Shown: in pieces, positions 50,254-57,824 of the stretch
How the letters are laid out: every line of letters starts with the position of its first letter
Numbering within the stretch: position 1 is the first letter of the stretch
Assembly: GCA_964398865.1 (NCBI GenBank)
Contig: CAYNOO010000001.1
Span: 62,001 to 126,000 of the forward strand
Length of the DNA: 64,000 nt
Direction of reading: 5' to 3'
Origin: Phycocordibacter sp964398865
GTDB taxonomy: Bacteria > Patescibacteriota > Minisyncoccia > Phycocordibacterales > Phycocordibacteraceae
Notes under the pieces: generated by a model
Database searches by the model: none
Seen by the model: the letters and a program-made list of their open reading frames with translations, nothing else
What the model was told of the DNA's origin: nothing
Translations under genes and position numbers: made by a program

Positions 50254-51049
50254 GAAACTCATTTCCTGGAACGTGAATGGCATTCGAGCAATCCACCGAA
50301 AAGGATTGTTTGTACCGTTTGTAGAAAAGTATAAACCCGACATCCTCTGTCTGCAGGAAACGAAAGCAGAAAGATATCAATCAGAAGTAGATTTACCCGC
50401 ATACGAAGAGTATTGGAATTCAGCCGTAAAAAAAGGCTATGCAGGGACGGCGATTTTCACACGCATAAAACCCGAAAGCGTTTTATTGGATTTTCCGAAG
50501 AATATTGTCGACAAGTTCAATCTTAAAGACTCATATGGCGACACCAATACCGAAGGTCGTGTGCTCGCTCTCGAATTTGAAAAGTTCTTTGCGGTCACCG
50601 TCTATACGCCTAATTCCAAGCCCGACTTAGAGAGATTATCTCTTCGTCATCAGGCGTGGGATAAGGCTTTCCTCGCGTATATGCAAGAACTCCAAAAGCA
50701 AAAACCCGTTATTTTCTGTGGAGATTTGAACGTTGCGCACACCGAGGATGATCTTGCGAACCCGAAGGCAAATGAAGGCGAACATGGTTTTACCAAAGAA
50801 GAACGGGAGGGTGTTGATGCCATTCTGAAAGCCGGTTTTATCGATTCGTTTCGCATATTCACTAAAGGCAAAGGTCATTACAGCTGGTGGAGCCATTTTG
50901 CAAAGTCTCGCGAGCGAAATGTTGGTTGGAGAATAGATTACTTTTTTGTGAGCAAAGCCTTAGCCGGCAAAGTCACAAAAGCCGAAATTCTTCCTGCCGT
51001 AATGGGCTCCGATCACTGCCCTGTCACCCTCGAACTCAACCTCCCATAG
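50219..51049 (+). CDS. xthA: Exodeoxyribonuclease III / AP endonuclease
   Basis: ExoIII cuts at abasic sites and trims DNA 3' ends in base excision repair. The EEP-fold motifs are visible: KLISWNVNGIRA, the metal-binding Glu in LCLQETKAE, the Asp/Asn pair in CGDLNVAHTEDDL, WRIDYFFVS, and the catalytic His in MGSDHCPVTLEL. The fold would normally begin at KLISWN. The 12 preceding residues are an extension, partly encoded by one arm of an inverted repeat. The 276-residue length is normal. It diverges little from neighbours in composition. Confidence 0.95.
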   Translation: MANTKDPFSNGVKLISWNVNGIRAIHRKGLFVPFVEKYKPDILCLQETKAERYQSEVDLPAYEEYWNSAVKKGYAGTAIFTRIKPESVLLDFPKNIVDKFNLKDSYGDTNTEGRVLALEFEKFFAVTVYTPNSKPDLERLSLRHQAWDKAFLAYMQELQKQKPVIFCGDLNVAHTEDDLANPKANEGEHGFTKEEREGVDAILKAGFIDSFRIFTKGKGHYSWWSHFAKSRERNVGWRIDYFFVSKALAGKVTKAEILPAVMGSDHCPVTLELNLP

Positions 51050-51050
51050 T

Positions 51051-51074
51051 TGTTCAACGTTCGAACGTTGAACA
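51051..51074. repeat. Perfect 24-bp palindrome after xthA
   Basis: A loop-free palindrome with half-site TGTTCAACGTTC begins one base after the xthA stop codon. There is no T-run, so an intrinsic terminator is not indicated. Confidence 0.85.
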
Positions 51075-51283
51075 GACGGATGATATGCACAGGAGACGCT
51101 AGGAATTTATAAAGGACATGGGATATTTATATAGGACAGTTCTTTCTTGAGGCAGACGAAAAGCCCCAGGTTATACGCGCTTTCAAAAAATCATTGATAA
51201 AGAGGCGGTATAAAGGCATCTGCCCTTAAAGGCTCGCTATACGGGGTTTCCGTACAGCGGGCTTTTTCTATAGGACACACATT
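51075..51283 (+). ncRNA. Non-coding stretch with strong terminator; possible small RNA
   Basis: This 209-base region between xthA and cca has no plausible gene. TATAAAGGACA-type motifs occur at 51108-51119 and 51127-51138. It ends with a stem of about 15 pairs at roughly 51230-51266 (GGCTCGCT with AGCGGGCT and TACGG with CCGTA), followed by TTTTTC, a good plus-strand intrinsic terminator. A further GGCGG/CTGCC pairing lies upstream. A small RNA of 100-150 nt is possible but not demonstrated. The terminator alone is better supported than the RNA. Confidence 0.4.
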
Positions 51284-52750
51284 TTAGTTCACGTGATGTT
51301 TTTCTCTAATTAGGGCGAGTTCAGCTTCTTCAGCCTCCTCTCGAGCCCTCTTCCCCATCTCACCCATATCCCGAAGCGCTTTGTCTTCCAACAGAGAAAG
51401 CACATGCGCCTTTTCCGCCAAATACTCTTTAGTATTTTTCTTTGGGTCTTCCAACACTTCTTCCAAGAGTGCGTGCAATATCCAGCCTATCCGGGGACCA
51501 GGTTTTTCTCCAAGGATTCCCATTAAATTTTCACCGTTTATCGCTAGCATTCCTACCGTTATAGGGTCGCGAAGCGCTTCATCCACCATTGATTTATATT
51601 TTCGGAAGCGAAAGGGCTGTTCTTTAGGTCGTCCCGTGCCGATGCGATCGCAAATACGGAGGTTTAAGAGATCCCATATGTTTTCTTCCCCGACATTCGC
51701 GATCATGCGCCGTACGGCTGACAGCGTAATTTTGTCAGGGTCTGAAAAGAACATGTGCCAGCGAACCAATTTGACCACTTTTTCTATTATTTCGTTTGAG
51801 AATTTCAAATTCTGGAGGGCTCGCTTTGCCATGCGTGCACCCACTACTTCGTGTCCATGAAACGTCCAGTCTTTCTTCTCGTCAGACCAACGACGCGTTT
51901 CCGGCTTACCGATGTCATGGAAGAGCGCAGCCAAGCGGATGGTGGGTTCCCATTCTTTGTCAGCGGCGTGCTGCATAGCGCGCACCAAGTGTTCGAATAC
52001 ATCGTATGAGTGCGCTTGATTCTGTCCTATGCCGATACCGCGCTCCAACTCTGGCGCGATGTATTTGAGGAGTCCAAGTTTTTGTGCAATGAAAATCGCT
52101 TGCATCGGCTCCTTAGTTTCCAGGATACGCATCAATTCATCACGGATGCGTTCTTTTGAAATCTTTCCAAGCTGCGCGGCGTTTTCATGAATCGCCGCAG
52201 CCGTCTCTTGCTCTATCGCGAATCCTAACTCTGCTGAAAGTCGAACAGCGCGCATCATGCGAAGCGCATCTTCTTGGAAACGTACGCTCGGGTTTCCTAC
52301 GGCTCTAATGAGGCGTTTTTTAATGTCTTCATGTCCCTCGTGGAGGTCGGCTATCTCCCCTGTTTTCGGGCGGTACGCTAGCGCGTTGATAGTAAAGTCG
52401 CGCCGCTTTAAGTCTTCTTCCAAAGATACTCCAAATTCAACGGTGTCGGGTCTGCGTGCGTCAGAGTATGTTCCTTCCTTGCGGTATGGTGTGACTTCGA
52501 TGACCTTGAGTGTCGGGTCTTCCGACTCCCCCACTACTCCGACGGTGCCATAAACGTTTTCGTAGAATGTCTCCGGAAATATCTTTTGAATATCTTCCGG
52601 GGTTGCATTTGTTGTCAGATCCCAATCTTTTGGTTTTTTCTCGAGGATGATATCGCGCACGCAGCCGCCCACCAGATATGCCTCGAAACCTGCTTTTTCA
52701 AGTTCGTCTGCAACGAACGTCACCTCTTTCGGCACGGGCAGTTTTTTCAT
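51284..52750 (-). CDS. cca: CCA-adding enzyme / poly(A) polymerase family nucleotidyltransferase
   Basis: It adds or repairs the 3' CCA of tRNAs, needed here because the tRNA genes lack encoded CCA. The nucleotidyltransferase motif GGCVRDIILEKKPKDWDLTT spans residues 28-47, and RRDFTINALAYRPKTGEIADLHEG follows. An HD domain (LAALFHDIGKPETRRW) lies in the second half. TACAAT six bases before the ATG at 52750 supports that start over 52822. tRNA-Arg lies 93 bases away on the other strand. Whether it adds A only or CCA cannot be decided by eye. Confidence 0.92.
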   Translation of the reverse strand: MKKLPVPKEVTFVADELEKAGFEAYLVGGCVRDIILEKKPKDWDLTTNATPEDIQKIFPETFYENVYGTVGVVGESEDPTLKVIEVTPYRKEGTYSDARRPDTVEFGVSLEEDLKRRDFTINALAYRPKTGEIADLHEGHEDIKKRLIRAVGNPSVRFQEDALRMMRAVRLSAELGFAIEQETAAAIHENAAQLGKISKERIRDELMRILETKEPMQAIFIAQKLGLLKYIAPELERGIGIGQNQAHSYDVFEHLVRAMQHAADKEWEPTIRLAALFHDIGKPETRRWSDEKKDWTFHGHEVVGARMAKRALQNLKFSNEIIEKVVKLVRWHMFFSDPDKITLSAVRRMIANVGEENIWDLLNLRICDRIGTGRPKEQPFRFRKYKSMVDEALRDPITVGMLAINGENLMGILGEKPGPRIGWILHALLEEVLEDPKKNTKEYLAEKAHVLSLLEDKALRDMGEMGKRAREEAEEAELALIREKHHVN

Positions 52751-52756
52751 ACGCTC

Positions 52757-52762
52757 ATTGTA
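52757..52762 (-). promoter_or_regulatory. -10-like box for leaderless cca
   Basis: On the minus strand TACAAT lies six bases before the ATG at 52750. Confidence 0.4.
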
Positions 52763-52842
52763 CGGTATCGGTTTCTTTTTCGACTGCAGTGGCGTAGGAT
52801 ACCTCTTGACGCTCCCTGGCAAATGCTAGAGAGCCGTGAAGC

Positions 52843-52914
52843 GCCCCTGTGGTGAAATGGATATCACAACTGCCTTCGAAGCAGTCGTTCTGGGTTCGAA
52901 TCCTGGCGGGGGCA
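52843..52914 (+). tRNA. tRNA-Arg (UCG)
   Basis: The cloverleaf is complete. The acceptor is GCCCCTG/CGGGGGC with one G-T pair, the D-arm is GTGA/TCAC, the anticodon stem is ACTGC/GCAGT with loop CTTCGAA giving anticodon TCG, and the T-arm is CTGGG TTCGAAT CCTGG. CCA is not encoded. TTGACG at 52806-52811 may be its -35 box. Confidence 0.94.
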
Positions 52915-52926
52915 CAAAACTAGAGA

Positions 52927-53115
52927 TTAGTAATTATCGTTTATTGCTCTTTCAGCAGAAAGAGCGCCCTCCCCCATCCACGAAGCGCCGGAAGTTTCTA
53001 CCGGATTAGTTAGGTCAATAGTGGGGATGGCTTTAAAGCCTGGAGCTGAAATTTCTCTACTCCTACGAAAATCTTCTATATTCACAAATACCCCTCCCAT
53101 TTCTTTTGTTCCCAT
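52927..53115 (-). CDS. Small hypothetical protein
   Basis: A 62-residue frame between tRNA-Arg and tRNA-Gly on the opposite strand (MGTKEMGGVFVNIEDFRRSR...). The sequence is not obviously random, and it is acidic/polar without membrane segments. No family, ribosome binding site or -10 box is clear, so it may be spurious. Confidence 0.35.
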   Translation of the reverse strand: MGTKEMGGVFVNIEDFRRSREISAPGFKAIPTIDLTNPVETSGASWMGEGALSAERAINDNY

Positions 53116-53185
53116 TGCTAATGATTAAAGCATAGCTAGACATAAATTTCAGTTATTTTTTCTAGGCAGTCTCAATTTTCAATGC

Positions 53186-53191
53186 TATAAA
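53186..53191 (+). promoter_or_regulatory. -10-like box before tRNA-Gly
   Basis: TATAAA lies ten bases before the mature tRNA-Gly end. No good -35 is present. Confidence 0.3.
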
Positions 53192-53201
53192 TAAGCGCAT
53201 T

Positions 53202-53272
53202 GCGGGTATGGTTTAGTGGTAGAATGCGGCCTTCCCAAGGCTGATACTCGGGTTCGATTCCCGATACCCGCA
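53202..53272 (+). tRNA. tRNA-Gly (CCC)
   Basis: The acceptor GCGGGTA pairs with TACCCGC. The D-arm is GTTT/GAAT, the anticodon stem is CGGCC/GGCTG with loop TTCCCAA giving anticodon CCC, and the T-arm is TCGGG TTCGATT CCCGA. The discriminator is A and no CCA is encoded. Confidence 0.94.
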
Positions 53273-53281
53273 CTAGTTTTT

Positions 53282-53527
53282 ATGGCAGAGGTTCTTAAGT
53301 TTCCGGGTGTCAAAAGGTCGGAATTGTTTCAAAAAGTCGAGAGCTGGATAGGCAGTCAGGTTTCTGTTGATCTAAAAGACGGTACGAATTCAAAGGGTAA
53401 GCGGGTTTTTCTTTTATTGGTCGGCACAGGCAATTCTGGTGAATTTATAATATTGGACTGGCAAGGAACCCAAAAGCAGATTTCTCTGAGTAAGATAAAA
53501 AGAATCGAATATTTAGGTCCTCCTTAA
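53282..53527 (+). CDS. Small hypothetical protein, beta-rich
   Basis: An 81-residue protein beginning MAEVLKFPGVKRSELFQKVE. Its start codon is nine bases after tRNA-Gly, so it is probably cotranscribed with the tRNA and released by tRNA processing. A helix followed by five alternating strands (VSVDLKDG, RVFLLLVGTG, GEFIILDWQG, KQISLSKIKRIEYL) suggests an SH3/Sm-like barrel. No family is recognised. The frame open further upstream lies within the tRNA and is not used. Confidence 0.55.
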   Translation: MAEVLKFPGVKRSELFQKVESWIGSQVSVDLKDGTNSKGKRVFLLLVGTGNSGEFIILDWQGTQKQISLSKIKRIEYLGPP

Positions 53528-53544
53528 ACATTTCACAAGAAACG

Positions 53545-53560
53545 AGTTTCACGTGAAACT
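53545..53560. promoter_or_regulatory. parS-like site 1
   Basis: AGTTTCACGTGAAACT is a perfect 16-bp palindrome that matches the core GTTTCACGTGAAAC of bacterial parS sites bound by ParB. A weaker half-matching site (ATTTCACAAGAAAC) lies just upstream at about 53530. Confidence 0.8.
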
Positions 53561-53569
53561 GTTGATTTT

Positions 53570-53599
53570 TGTGGATAACACTGTGCTTTTTGTGTATAA
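53570..53599 (+). promoter_or_regulatory. Pair of DnaA boxes between the parS-like sites
   Basis: TGTGGATAA at 53570-53578 is a perfect DnaA box, and TGTGTATAA at 53591-53599 differs by one base. Their starts are 21 bases apart, two helical turns. Confidence 0.5.
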
Positions 53600-53683
53600 A
53601 GGACATATAATTTGTCCGTGAAAGTTTGATGAACACATAAAAATGACTCAAAATAAGTCTTTTTTGTAAAAGACAGTTCAATA

Positions 53684-53699
53684 AGTTTCACGTGAAACA
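53684..53699. promoter_or_regulatory. parS-like site 2, abutting yraN
   Basis: AGTTTCACGTGAAACA contains the 14-bp palindrome GTTTCACGTGAAAC (53685-53698) and ends on the first base of the yraN start codon. Degenerate versions (GTTTCATGGGAAAC near 53868, GTTTCGCATGAAAT near 53987) occur inside yraN. Confidence 0.8.
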
Positions 53700-54100
53700 T
53701 GGCTAAGCATAATATAACCGGTAGAATAGGGGAAAATATAGCCAAAGAGTTTCTTCTTGGGAAAGGACTTAGTTTCGTATCAGCCAATTATCGCAAACCC
53801 TATGGAGAAATAGATCTGATCTTCAAGGACAGCCCAAATAAACTTATATTTATTGAGGTTAAGACCGTTTCATGGGAAACAGCTAAAAACAGTACCAATG
53901 CCGTTCCATATGAAACTTATCGACCTGAAGAAAACATTCACCCCGCTAAGGTGGCGAGATTACTCAGGGTTATCCAGGCTTACCTTGTTTCGCATGAAAT
54001 AGAAGGGGAATGGCAATTTGATGTCGTCGCTGTCTTTCTTGATCAGAAATCAAAGCTCGCGAAAGTGCGGCACTTGAAGAACGTAATTCTTGGATCTTAG
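53699..54100 (+). CDS. YraN/UPF0102 family endonuclease-like protein
   Basis: A 133-residue restriction-endonuclease-fold protein. The family pattern is visible: NITGRIGENIAKEFLLGKGLSFVSANYR, then GEIDLIFKD with the metal-binding Asp, and LIFIEVKTV with the Glu-x-Lys motif. Biochemical function is poorly known, and a role in DNA processing or repair is suspected. The second parS-like palindrome touches the start codon, leaving no room for a conventional ribosome binding site. The last base of its stop codon begins a copy of the tRNA-Pro 3' end. Confidence 0.88.
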   Translation: MAKHNITGRIGENIAKEFLLGKGLSFVSANYRKPYGEIDLIFKDSPNKLIFIEVKTVSWETAKNSTNAVPYETYRPEENIHPAKVARLLRVIQAYLVSHEIEGEWQFDVVAVFLDQKSKLAKVRHLKNVILGS

Positions 54101-54118
54101 TCGGGGCGCCGAGAATCG
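54100..54118 (-). repeat. Truncated copy of the tRNA-Pro 3' end
   Basis: Nineteen bases identical to 54255-54273, the 3' end of tRNA-Pro plus one flanking base. The two copies are direct repeats bounding a 136-base GC-rich segment. Confidence 0.85.
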
Positions 54119-54254
54119 GTCACGCTTTACTAAGCTCGCGGACTTGCTAAGTATGCGCGACCCCACCTCGCCTGCCTGCCGGCATGGCTCCGGTCTTCGA
54201 TTCCCGACGAAAAGCACGCAGGTGCTTTCCTGCGCCAGATCTTCGTTTCACTCT
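54119..54254 (-). mobile_element. Short tRNA-associated element after tRNA-Pro
   Basis: On the tRNA strand this GC-rich segment follows tRNA-Pro. It contains an inverted T-arm-like GGGAATCGAA, then GAC.GGAG-type sequence, CTTAG motifs and GTGACC just before the duplicated tRNA end. The same order is found after tRNA-Gly (60866-61071). No protein is encoded. Identification as an integrated element is inferred from the duplicated tRNA 3' end. Confidence 0.4.
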
Positions 54255-54255
54255 G

Positions 54256-54326
54256 TCGGGGCGCCGAGAATCGAACTCGGTCTATCTGCTCCCAAAGCAG
54301 ACGTACTACCGGTATACTACGCCCCG
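54256..54326 (-). tRNA. tRNA-Pro (UGG)
   Basis: On the reverse strand the acceptor CGGGGCG pairs with CGCCCCG. The D-arm is GTAT/GTAC, the anticodon stem is TCTGC/GCAGA with loop TTTGGGA giving anticodon TGG, and the T-arm is CCGAG TTCGATT CTCGG. The discriminator is A and no CCA is encoded. A truncated copy of its 3' end lies downstream. Confidence 0.94.
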
Positions 54327-54493
54327 AGCCGAGGAAGAGAATGTGATGTTTACATCCATTCTTTCCGAGGCGAAGGGGCGAAAGTTTTACTTACGCCCTC
54401 GGACTCGGAATGGCATACGCCTTTTCCTTTCGGTTTCACTCAAGACAATACCACCTTTCTCCGATTTTCGCTCTCAATCTCTCAAAATCAGCC

Positions 54494-54529
54494 TGTCCTT
54501 TATAATTTTTACGAAATTATTGCTACACT
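54494..54529 (+). promoter_or_regulatory. purB promoter region with TGTCCTTTATA motif
   Basis: An extended -10 (TGCTACACT, hexamer 54524-54529) lies six bases before the purB ATG. TGTCCTTTATA (54494-54504) sits at about the -35 position and is the inverse of the recurring TATAAAGGACA motif. Confidence 0.45.
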
Positions 54530-54535
54530 GCATAC

Positions 54536-55912
54536 ATGAGACCCGTTGATGCGTTTGACGCTTTTTCTCCCATTGATTATCGCTACTGGGATGAAACGCT
54601 TGCACCCTACCTATCCGATAGGGGATTCCTGAACTACAAGATGCTCGTGGAGAAGGCGCTCGTGCAGGTTCTTCATAATCGCGGCATCTGTTCTGACGCC
54701 GTTGTCAGCGAAGTTGAGGAGGCATGTAAGAAGGTCATGCCTGAGGAAGTGTATGCGGAAGAGAGGCGCATCAAGCATGACATTCGGGCATTGGTGAATG
54801 TAATTCGCTCTAAAGTGTCTGACGCTGCCAAACCCTACGTGCATATGACAGCTACGTCATACGACATAATCGATACAGCGAACGCTGCACGATTCCGCGA
54901 TGCGACCATAAAAGTACTTGTTCCCGCACTCAAAAATCTTGAAAGGGAGCTCATTGTCATAACTATCCGTGAAGCAAAAACTCTACAGGTTGGACGCACG
55001 CACGGTCAGCATGCGGTACCTATAACATTCGGTTTCGCACTCTCGGGTTACGTGAGCCGTCTTGGTGCATCCATCGAAGCGCTCGAAGACCTTGCTAAAC
55101 AATTGCGTGGAAAATTCTCAGGTGCGGTGGGCGCATATAACGCATCGTCCCTCTTTTTCAACGACCCGGAACTCTTTGAAGCAGAAGTACTTGCACAGCT
55201 TGACTTGGAACCTTCAGAACAATCAACCCAAGTTACGCAGCCAGAGCCTCTCGCGCGATTGATGGCAGAAACAGCAATAGCTATGGGCATTCTCGCAAAC
55301 CTATCGGACGATATGCGGAATTTGCAGCGCACCGAAATCGGCGAAATAGGAGAGGAGTTCGAGGCGGCACAAGTTGGCTCATCGACTATGCCCCAAAAGA
55401 GGAACCCGATAAATTTTGAGAACGTAAAAAGCTTTTGGAAGATTGTGGTGCCGCGTGTTCTCACTGTGTTTATGGATCAAATAAGCGAACATCAGCGCGA
55501 CCTTACGAATTCCGCGTCGTCTCGCACATATGGCGAAATAATCGCTTACACAGTCTCGGCAGCGAAGCGCCTAACGACAACGATGCAGAAGCTGAAAGTC
55601 GATACCGCAAACCTCGAGAAGAATTTTGCGTCTGGTAAAGGATTGGTTGCTGCGGAGCCTCTCTACATTCTGCTTGCGTCTTTAGGACACCCTGATGCGC
55701 ACGAGAAAGTCCGTAACTTAACGCTTGCTGCGGGCACGGAAGGGAAGTCTCTTGAGGGGGTAGTCATGAGTGATTCTGAAATGAAGCCGTATTTGGATAA
55801 GATGACCGATGTACAGAAAAACATAATCCAAGACCCCTCTTCCTATACGGGCATAGCGGAGAAGAAAGCACGTGCGGTTGCTGCCACGTGGCACAAAAAG
55901 CTGTCGCTCTAG
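54536..55912 (+). CDS. purB: Adenylosuccinate lyase
   Basis: PurB cleaves adenylosuccinate to AMP, and SAICAR to AICAR in de novo purine synthesis. Superfamily signatures are HMTATSYDIIDTANAARF, the catalytic His region GRTHGQHAVPITFG and the flexible signature loop GSSTMPQKRNPINFE. The 458-residue length is normal. Neither purA nor the rest of the pathway is in this window. guaA lies 1.9 kb downstream, suggesting nucleotide interconversion or salvage rather than full synthesis. The start follows a -10 box by six bases. Confidence 0.92.
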   Translation: MRPVDAFDAFSPIDYRYWDETLAPYLSDRGFLNYKMLVEKALVQVLHNRGICSDAVVSEVEEACKKVMPEEVYAEERRIKHDIRALVNVIRSKVSDAAKPYVHMTATSYDIIDTANAARFRDATIKVLVPALKNLERELIVITIREAKTLQVGRTHGQHAVPITFGFALSGYVSRLGASIEALEDLAKQLRGKFSGAVGAYNASSLFFNDPELFEAEVLAQLDLEPSEQSTQVTQPEPLARLMAETAIAMGILANLSDDMRNLQRTEIGEIGEEFEAAQVGSSTMPQKRNPINFENVKSFWKIVVPRVLTVFMDQISEHQRDLTNSASSRTYGEIIAYTVSAAKRLTTTMQKLKVDTANLEKNFASGKGLVAAEPLYILLASLGHPDAHEKVRNLTLAAGTEGKSLEGVVMSDSEMKPYLDKMTDVQKNIIQDPSSYTGIAEKKARAVAATWHKKLSL

Positions 55913-55960
55913 GCATACGTAAGTAGTGTTGGGTATGTACGTCTCACTAATTGGGAAGGC

Positions 55961-56491
55961 ATGAAAGGGAATAGCGAAGAAGCCTTTCTTGCAGTATTCC
56001 GCGAACATTATGACGGCTTGTTCCGTCATGCGTTCTTTCGGGTTGGTTCTCGTGAGCGTGCCCTCGACCTTACGCAAGATACGTTCATCAAAGCGTGGGA
56101 TTATCTGCGAAGCGGCGGAGAAGTGAAGCAATTCAAAGGTTTTCTCTACCGCATCATGCATAACCTCATCATTGATGAGTATCGGCGCAAGAAGACAGAG
56201 TCGCTCGATGACATGAGTGACGAGAGGCGCGCCCTCATTGATGCTGATCTTGCTGAAGGCAGCGTGTGGGAGACGGAACAGCGCATCGATGAGGAAGCTC
56301 TGGTAGTGAGAGTGCGCGATCAGCTTCAGAACCTCTCGCCTGAATATTGCTCGGTCGTCACCATGCGTTTTATAGACGGTTTTTCTCCGAAAGAGATATC
56401 ACGAATGACAGGAGAGACCGAAAATGTTATTTCCGTCCGGCTTCATCGCGCCATTACTAAGCTTCGCACCATGCTCGCATATGAAAATTAA
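55961..56491 (+). CDS. ECF-type RNA polymerase sigma-70 factor
   Basis: A small alternative sigma factor of 176 residues. Region 2 is visible as LFRHAFFRVGSRERALDLTQDTFIKAW followed by FKGFLYRIMHNLIIDEYRRKK. Region 4 is LSPEYCSVVTMRFIDGFSPKEISRMTGETENVISVRLHRAITKL. GGGAAGGC just before the ATG is a plausible ribosome binding site. It overlaps the downstream DUF5667-type membrane protein by 11 bases, so the pair is probably a sigma factor with its regulator. Target promoters are unknown. Confidence 0.93.
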   Translation: MKGNSEEAFLAVFREHYDGLFRHAFFRVGSRERALDLTQDTFIKAWDYLRSGGEVKQFKGFLYRIMHNLIIDEYRRKKTESLDDMSDERRALIDADLAEGSVWETEQRIDEEALVVRVRDQLQNLSPEYCSVVTMRFIDGFSPKEISRMTGETENVISVRLHRAITKLRTMLAYEN

Positions 56492-57755
56492 CCTCATTGA
56501 TTACATCAAGAAAGCGGGTGACACCGCGTCACTTTCTGCTTTGGAGCAGGACAAGCTGGAGAGCGTGTTGACGGAATACATGGCGATGAAACCAATTCGC
56601 GGCGTAAGTGCGATCAATGACGAGCGTCCTACAGGGGTGAGAGGAGGTATCTTCTCATCCTTATTCCTCATACATCTAAAGAAACGATATATGCCTATAG
56701 CAATAATTCTCGCGCTCCTTCTTTCTGGAAGCGCTTCGTATGCAGCAGAGGGCTCAATGCCCGGAGATTTACTCTACCCGGTGAAAGTAGGTATTAATGA
56801 AAAGGTAGGCAGCGCGCTTGCGGTGTCTGCAGAATCCAAAGCAGCTCTTGAAGCTAAGTTTGCAGAGCGCCGTCTTTCGGAAGCCGCAAATCTTGCAGTA
56901 GAAAACAAACTCACTGCAGATAACAGCGCGAAACTGTCAAATGATTTTGCTGGTCACGCAGACTCGGCAGTAGCAGAGACTAGGAAATTGGAAAAGCAAG
57001 ATGCATCAGCCGCAATCGGTTTCGCATCAAATTTTGAAAGCAATCTCGTTGCCCATGAAGCACTCCTTGCGGGAGTTAATACAAAGGGAGATACGGATGA
57101 TCTTCGCGCTATCGTGCGTGCAAAAGCACTCCTTGTTTCAAAGTTCCGTATGAACGCGGAAGGCGATGCTGAAGTCAGTGCTCGCTCGACTGAAAGCGTG
57201 AGTGCGCGCAAAGCGGCTGGCGTCTCTGAAAATGCGAAAGTAGATGTTCGTATCAAGGAAGAAACCGCGCTCGCTATGGGTAATAAAGCCAAAGCATCCA
57301 TCAAGGAAACGCAGAGCCTGCTTGCTAAAGCAAGCGGAAAACTCGATGCTGCAACTGCAGCGAATGCAAAAGCACAGATTGCAAAAGCGATAGCGCTTTC
57401 AGCTGAGGGTGATGTGCTCATCAAGTCAGGTGATTTTGCTGGCGCATTCCATTCATACCAAGATGCATTGGTGGCAGTAAGCAAACTTTCTGTCTACCTC
57501 AATGCTTCCAGCGGAGTGAACATCAAACTCTCTGCCCCGGCACAAGATGCTCCTTCGACAAAAAATAATGATAATTCCAAATCTCATAGTAACGACTCAG
57601 AAGATGCAAACAACAACGCACCTGATCCAACCCAAATCCTCCCAATCGATATCAATGTAAACGGCGGAGGTAGTGTACAGACCGGGGTGAATGCAGGTGG
57701 AAGTAACGTGAATGTAGGAGGCAGCGGAAGTGGAAGCGTCCACATAGGACTCTAA
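56481..57755 (+). CDS. DUF5667-type membrane protein, putative sigma-factor partner
   Basis: A 424-residue protein with a cytosolic N-terminal segment of about 70 residues, one transmembrane helix (YMPIAIILALLLSGSASYA) and a long Ala/Lys-rich helical extracytoplasmic domain. The sequence EGSMPGDLLYPVKVGINEKV after the helix is the DUF5667 signature. The C-terminus is a Gly/Ser/Asn repeat region (GVNAGGSNVNVGGSGSGS). The ATG at 56481 overlaps the ECF sigma gene, so an anti-sigma or sensor role is likely but inferred. The longer frame from 56424 is rejected. Confidence 0.75.
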   Translation: MKINLIDYIKKAGDTASLSALEQDKLESVLTEYMAMKPIRGVSAINDERPTGVRGGIFSSLFLIHLKKRYMPIAIILALLLSGSASYAAEGSMPGDLLYPVKVGINEKVGSALAVSAESKAALEAKFAERRLSEAANLAVENKLTADNSAKLSNDFAGHADSAVAETRKLEKQDASAAIGFASNFESNLVAHEALLAGVNTKGDTDDLRAIVRAKALLVSKFRMNAEGDAEVSARSTESVSARKAAGVSENAKVDVRIKEETALAMGNKAKASIKETQSLLAKASGKLDAATAANAKAQIAKAIALSAEGDVLIKSGDFAGAFHSYQDALVAVSKLSVYLNASSGVNIKLSAPAQDAPSTKNNDNSKSHSNDSEDANNNAPDPTQILPIDINVNGGGSVQTGVNAGGSNVNVGGSGSGSVHIGL

Positions 57756-57777
57756 CCCGACGCACAATCTTCCCTTC

Positions 57778-57805
57778 AAAAATAGCTCTCTTGAGAGCTA
57801 TTTTT
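57778..57805. terminator. Intrinsic terminator after the sigma-factor operon
   Basis: AAAAATAGCTCTC pairs with GAGAGCTATTTTT around a tight loop, with T-runs on the plus strand. It follows the DUF5667 gene by 22 bases and precedes the guaA promoter. Confidence 0.85.
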
Positions 57806-57824
57806 GATTATGCTAAAATGGAGC

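Noticed and set aside
51284..51300. TTCACGTGA near the cca stop as another parS site
   Set aside because: It lacks the full palindrome and encodes the conserved end of cca. Chance is likely.
53216..53281. Upstream extension of the small gene 53282-53527
   Set aside because: The extension lies inside tRNA-Gly. The ATG at 53282 is the sensible start.
54090..54539. 149-residue plus-strand frame
   Set aside because: It runs antisense through tRNA-Pro and the duplicated tRNA end, and has no coding character.
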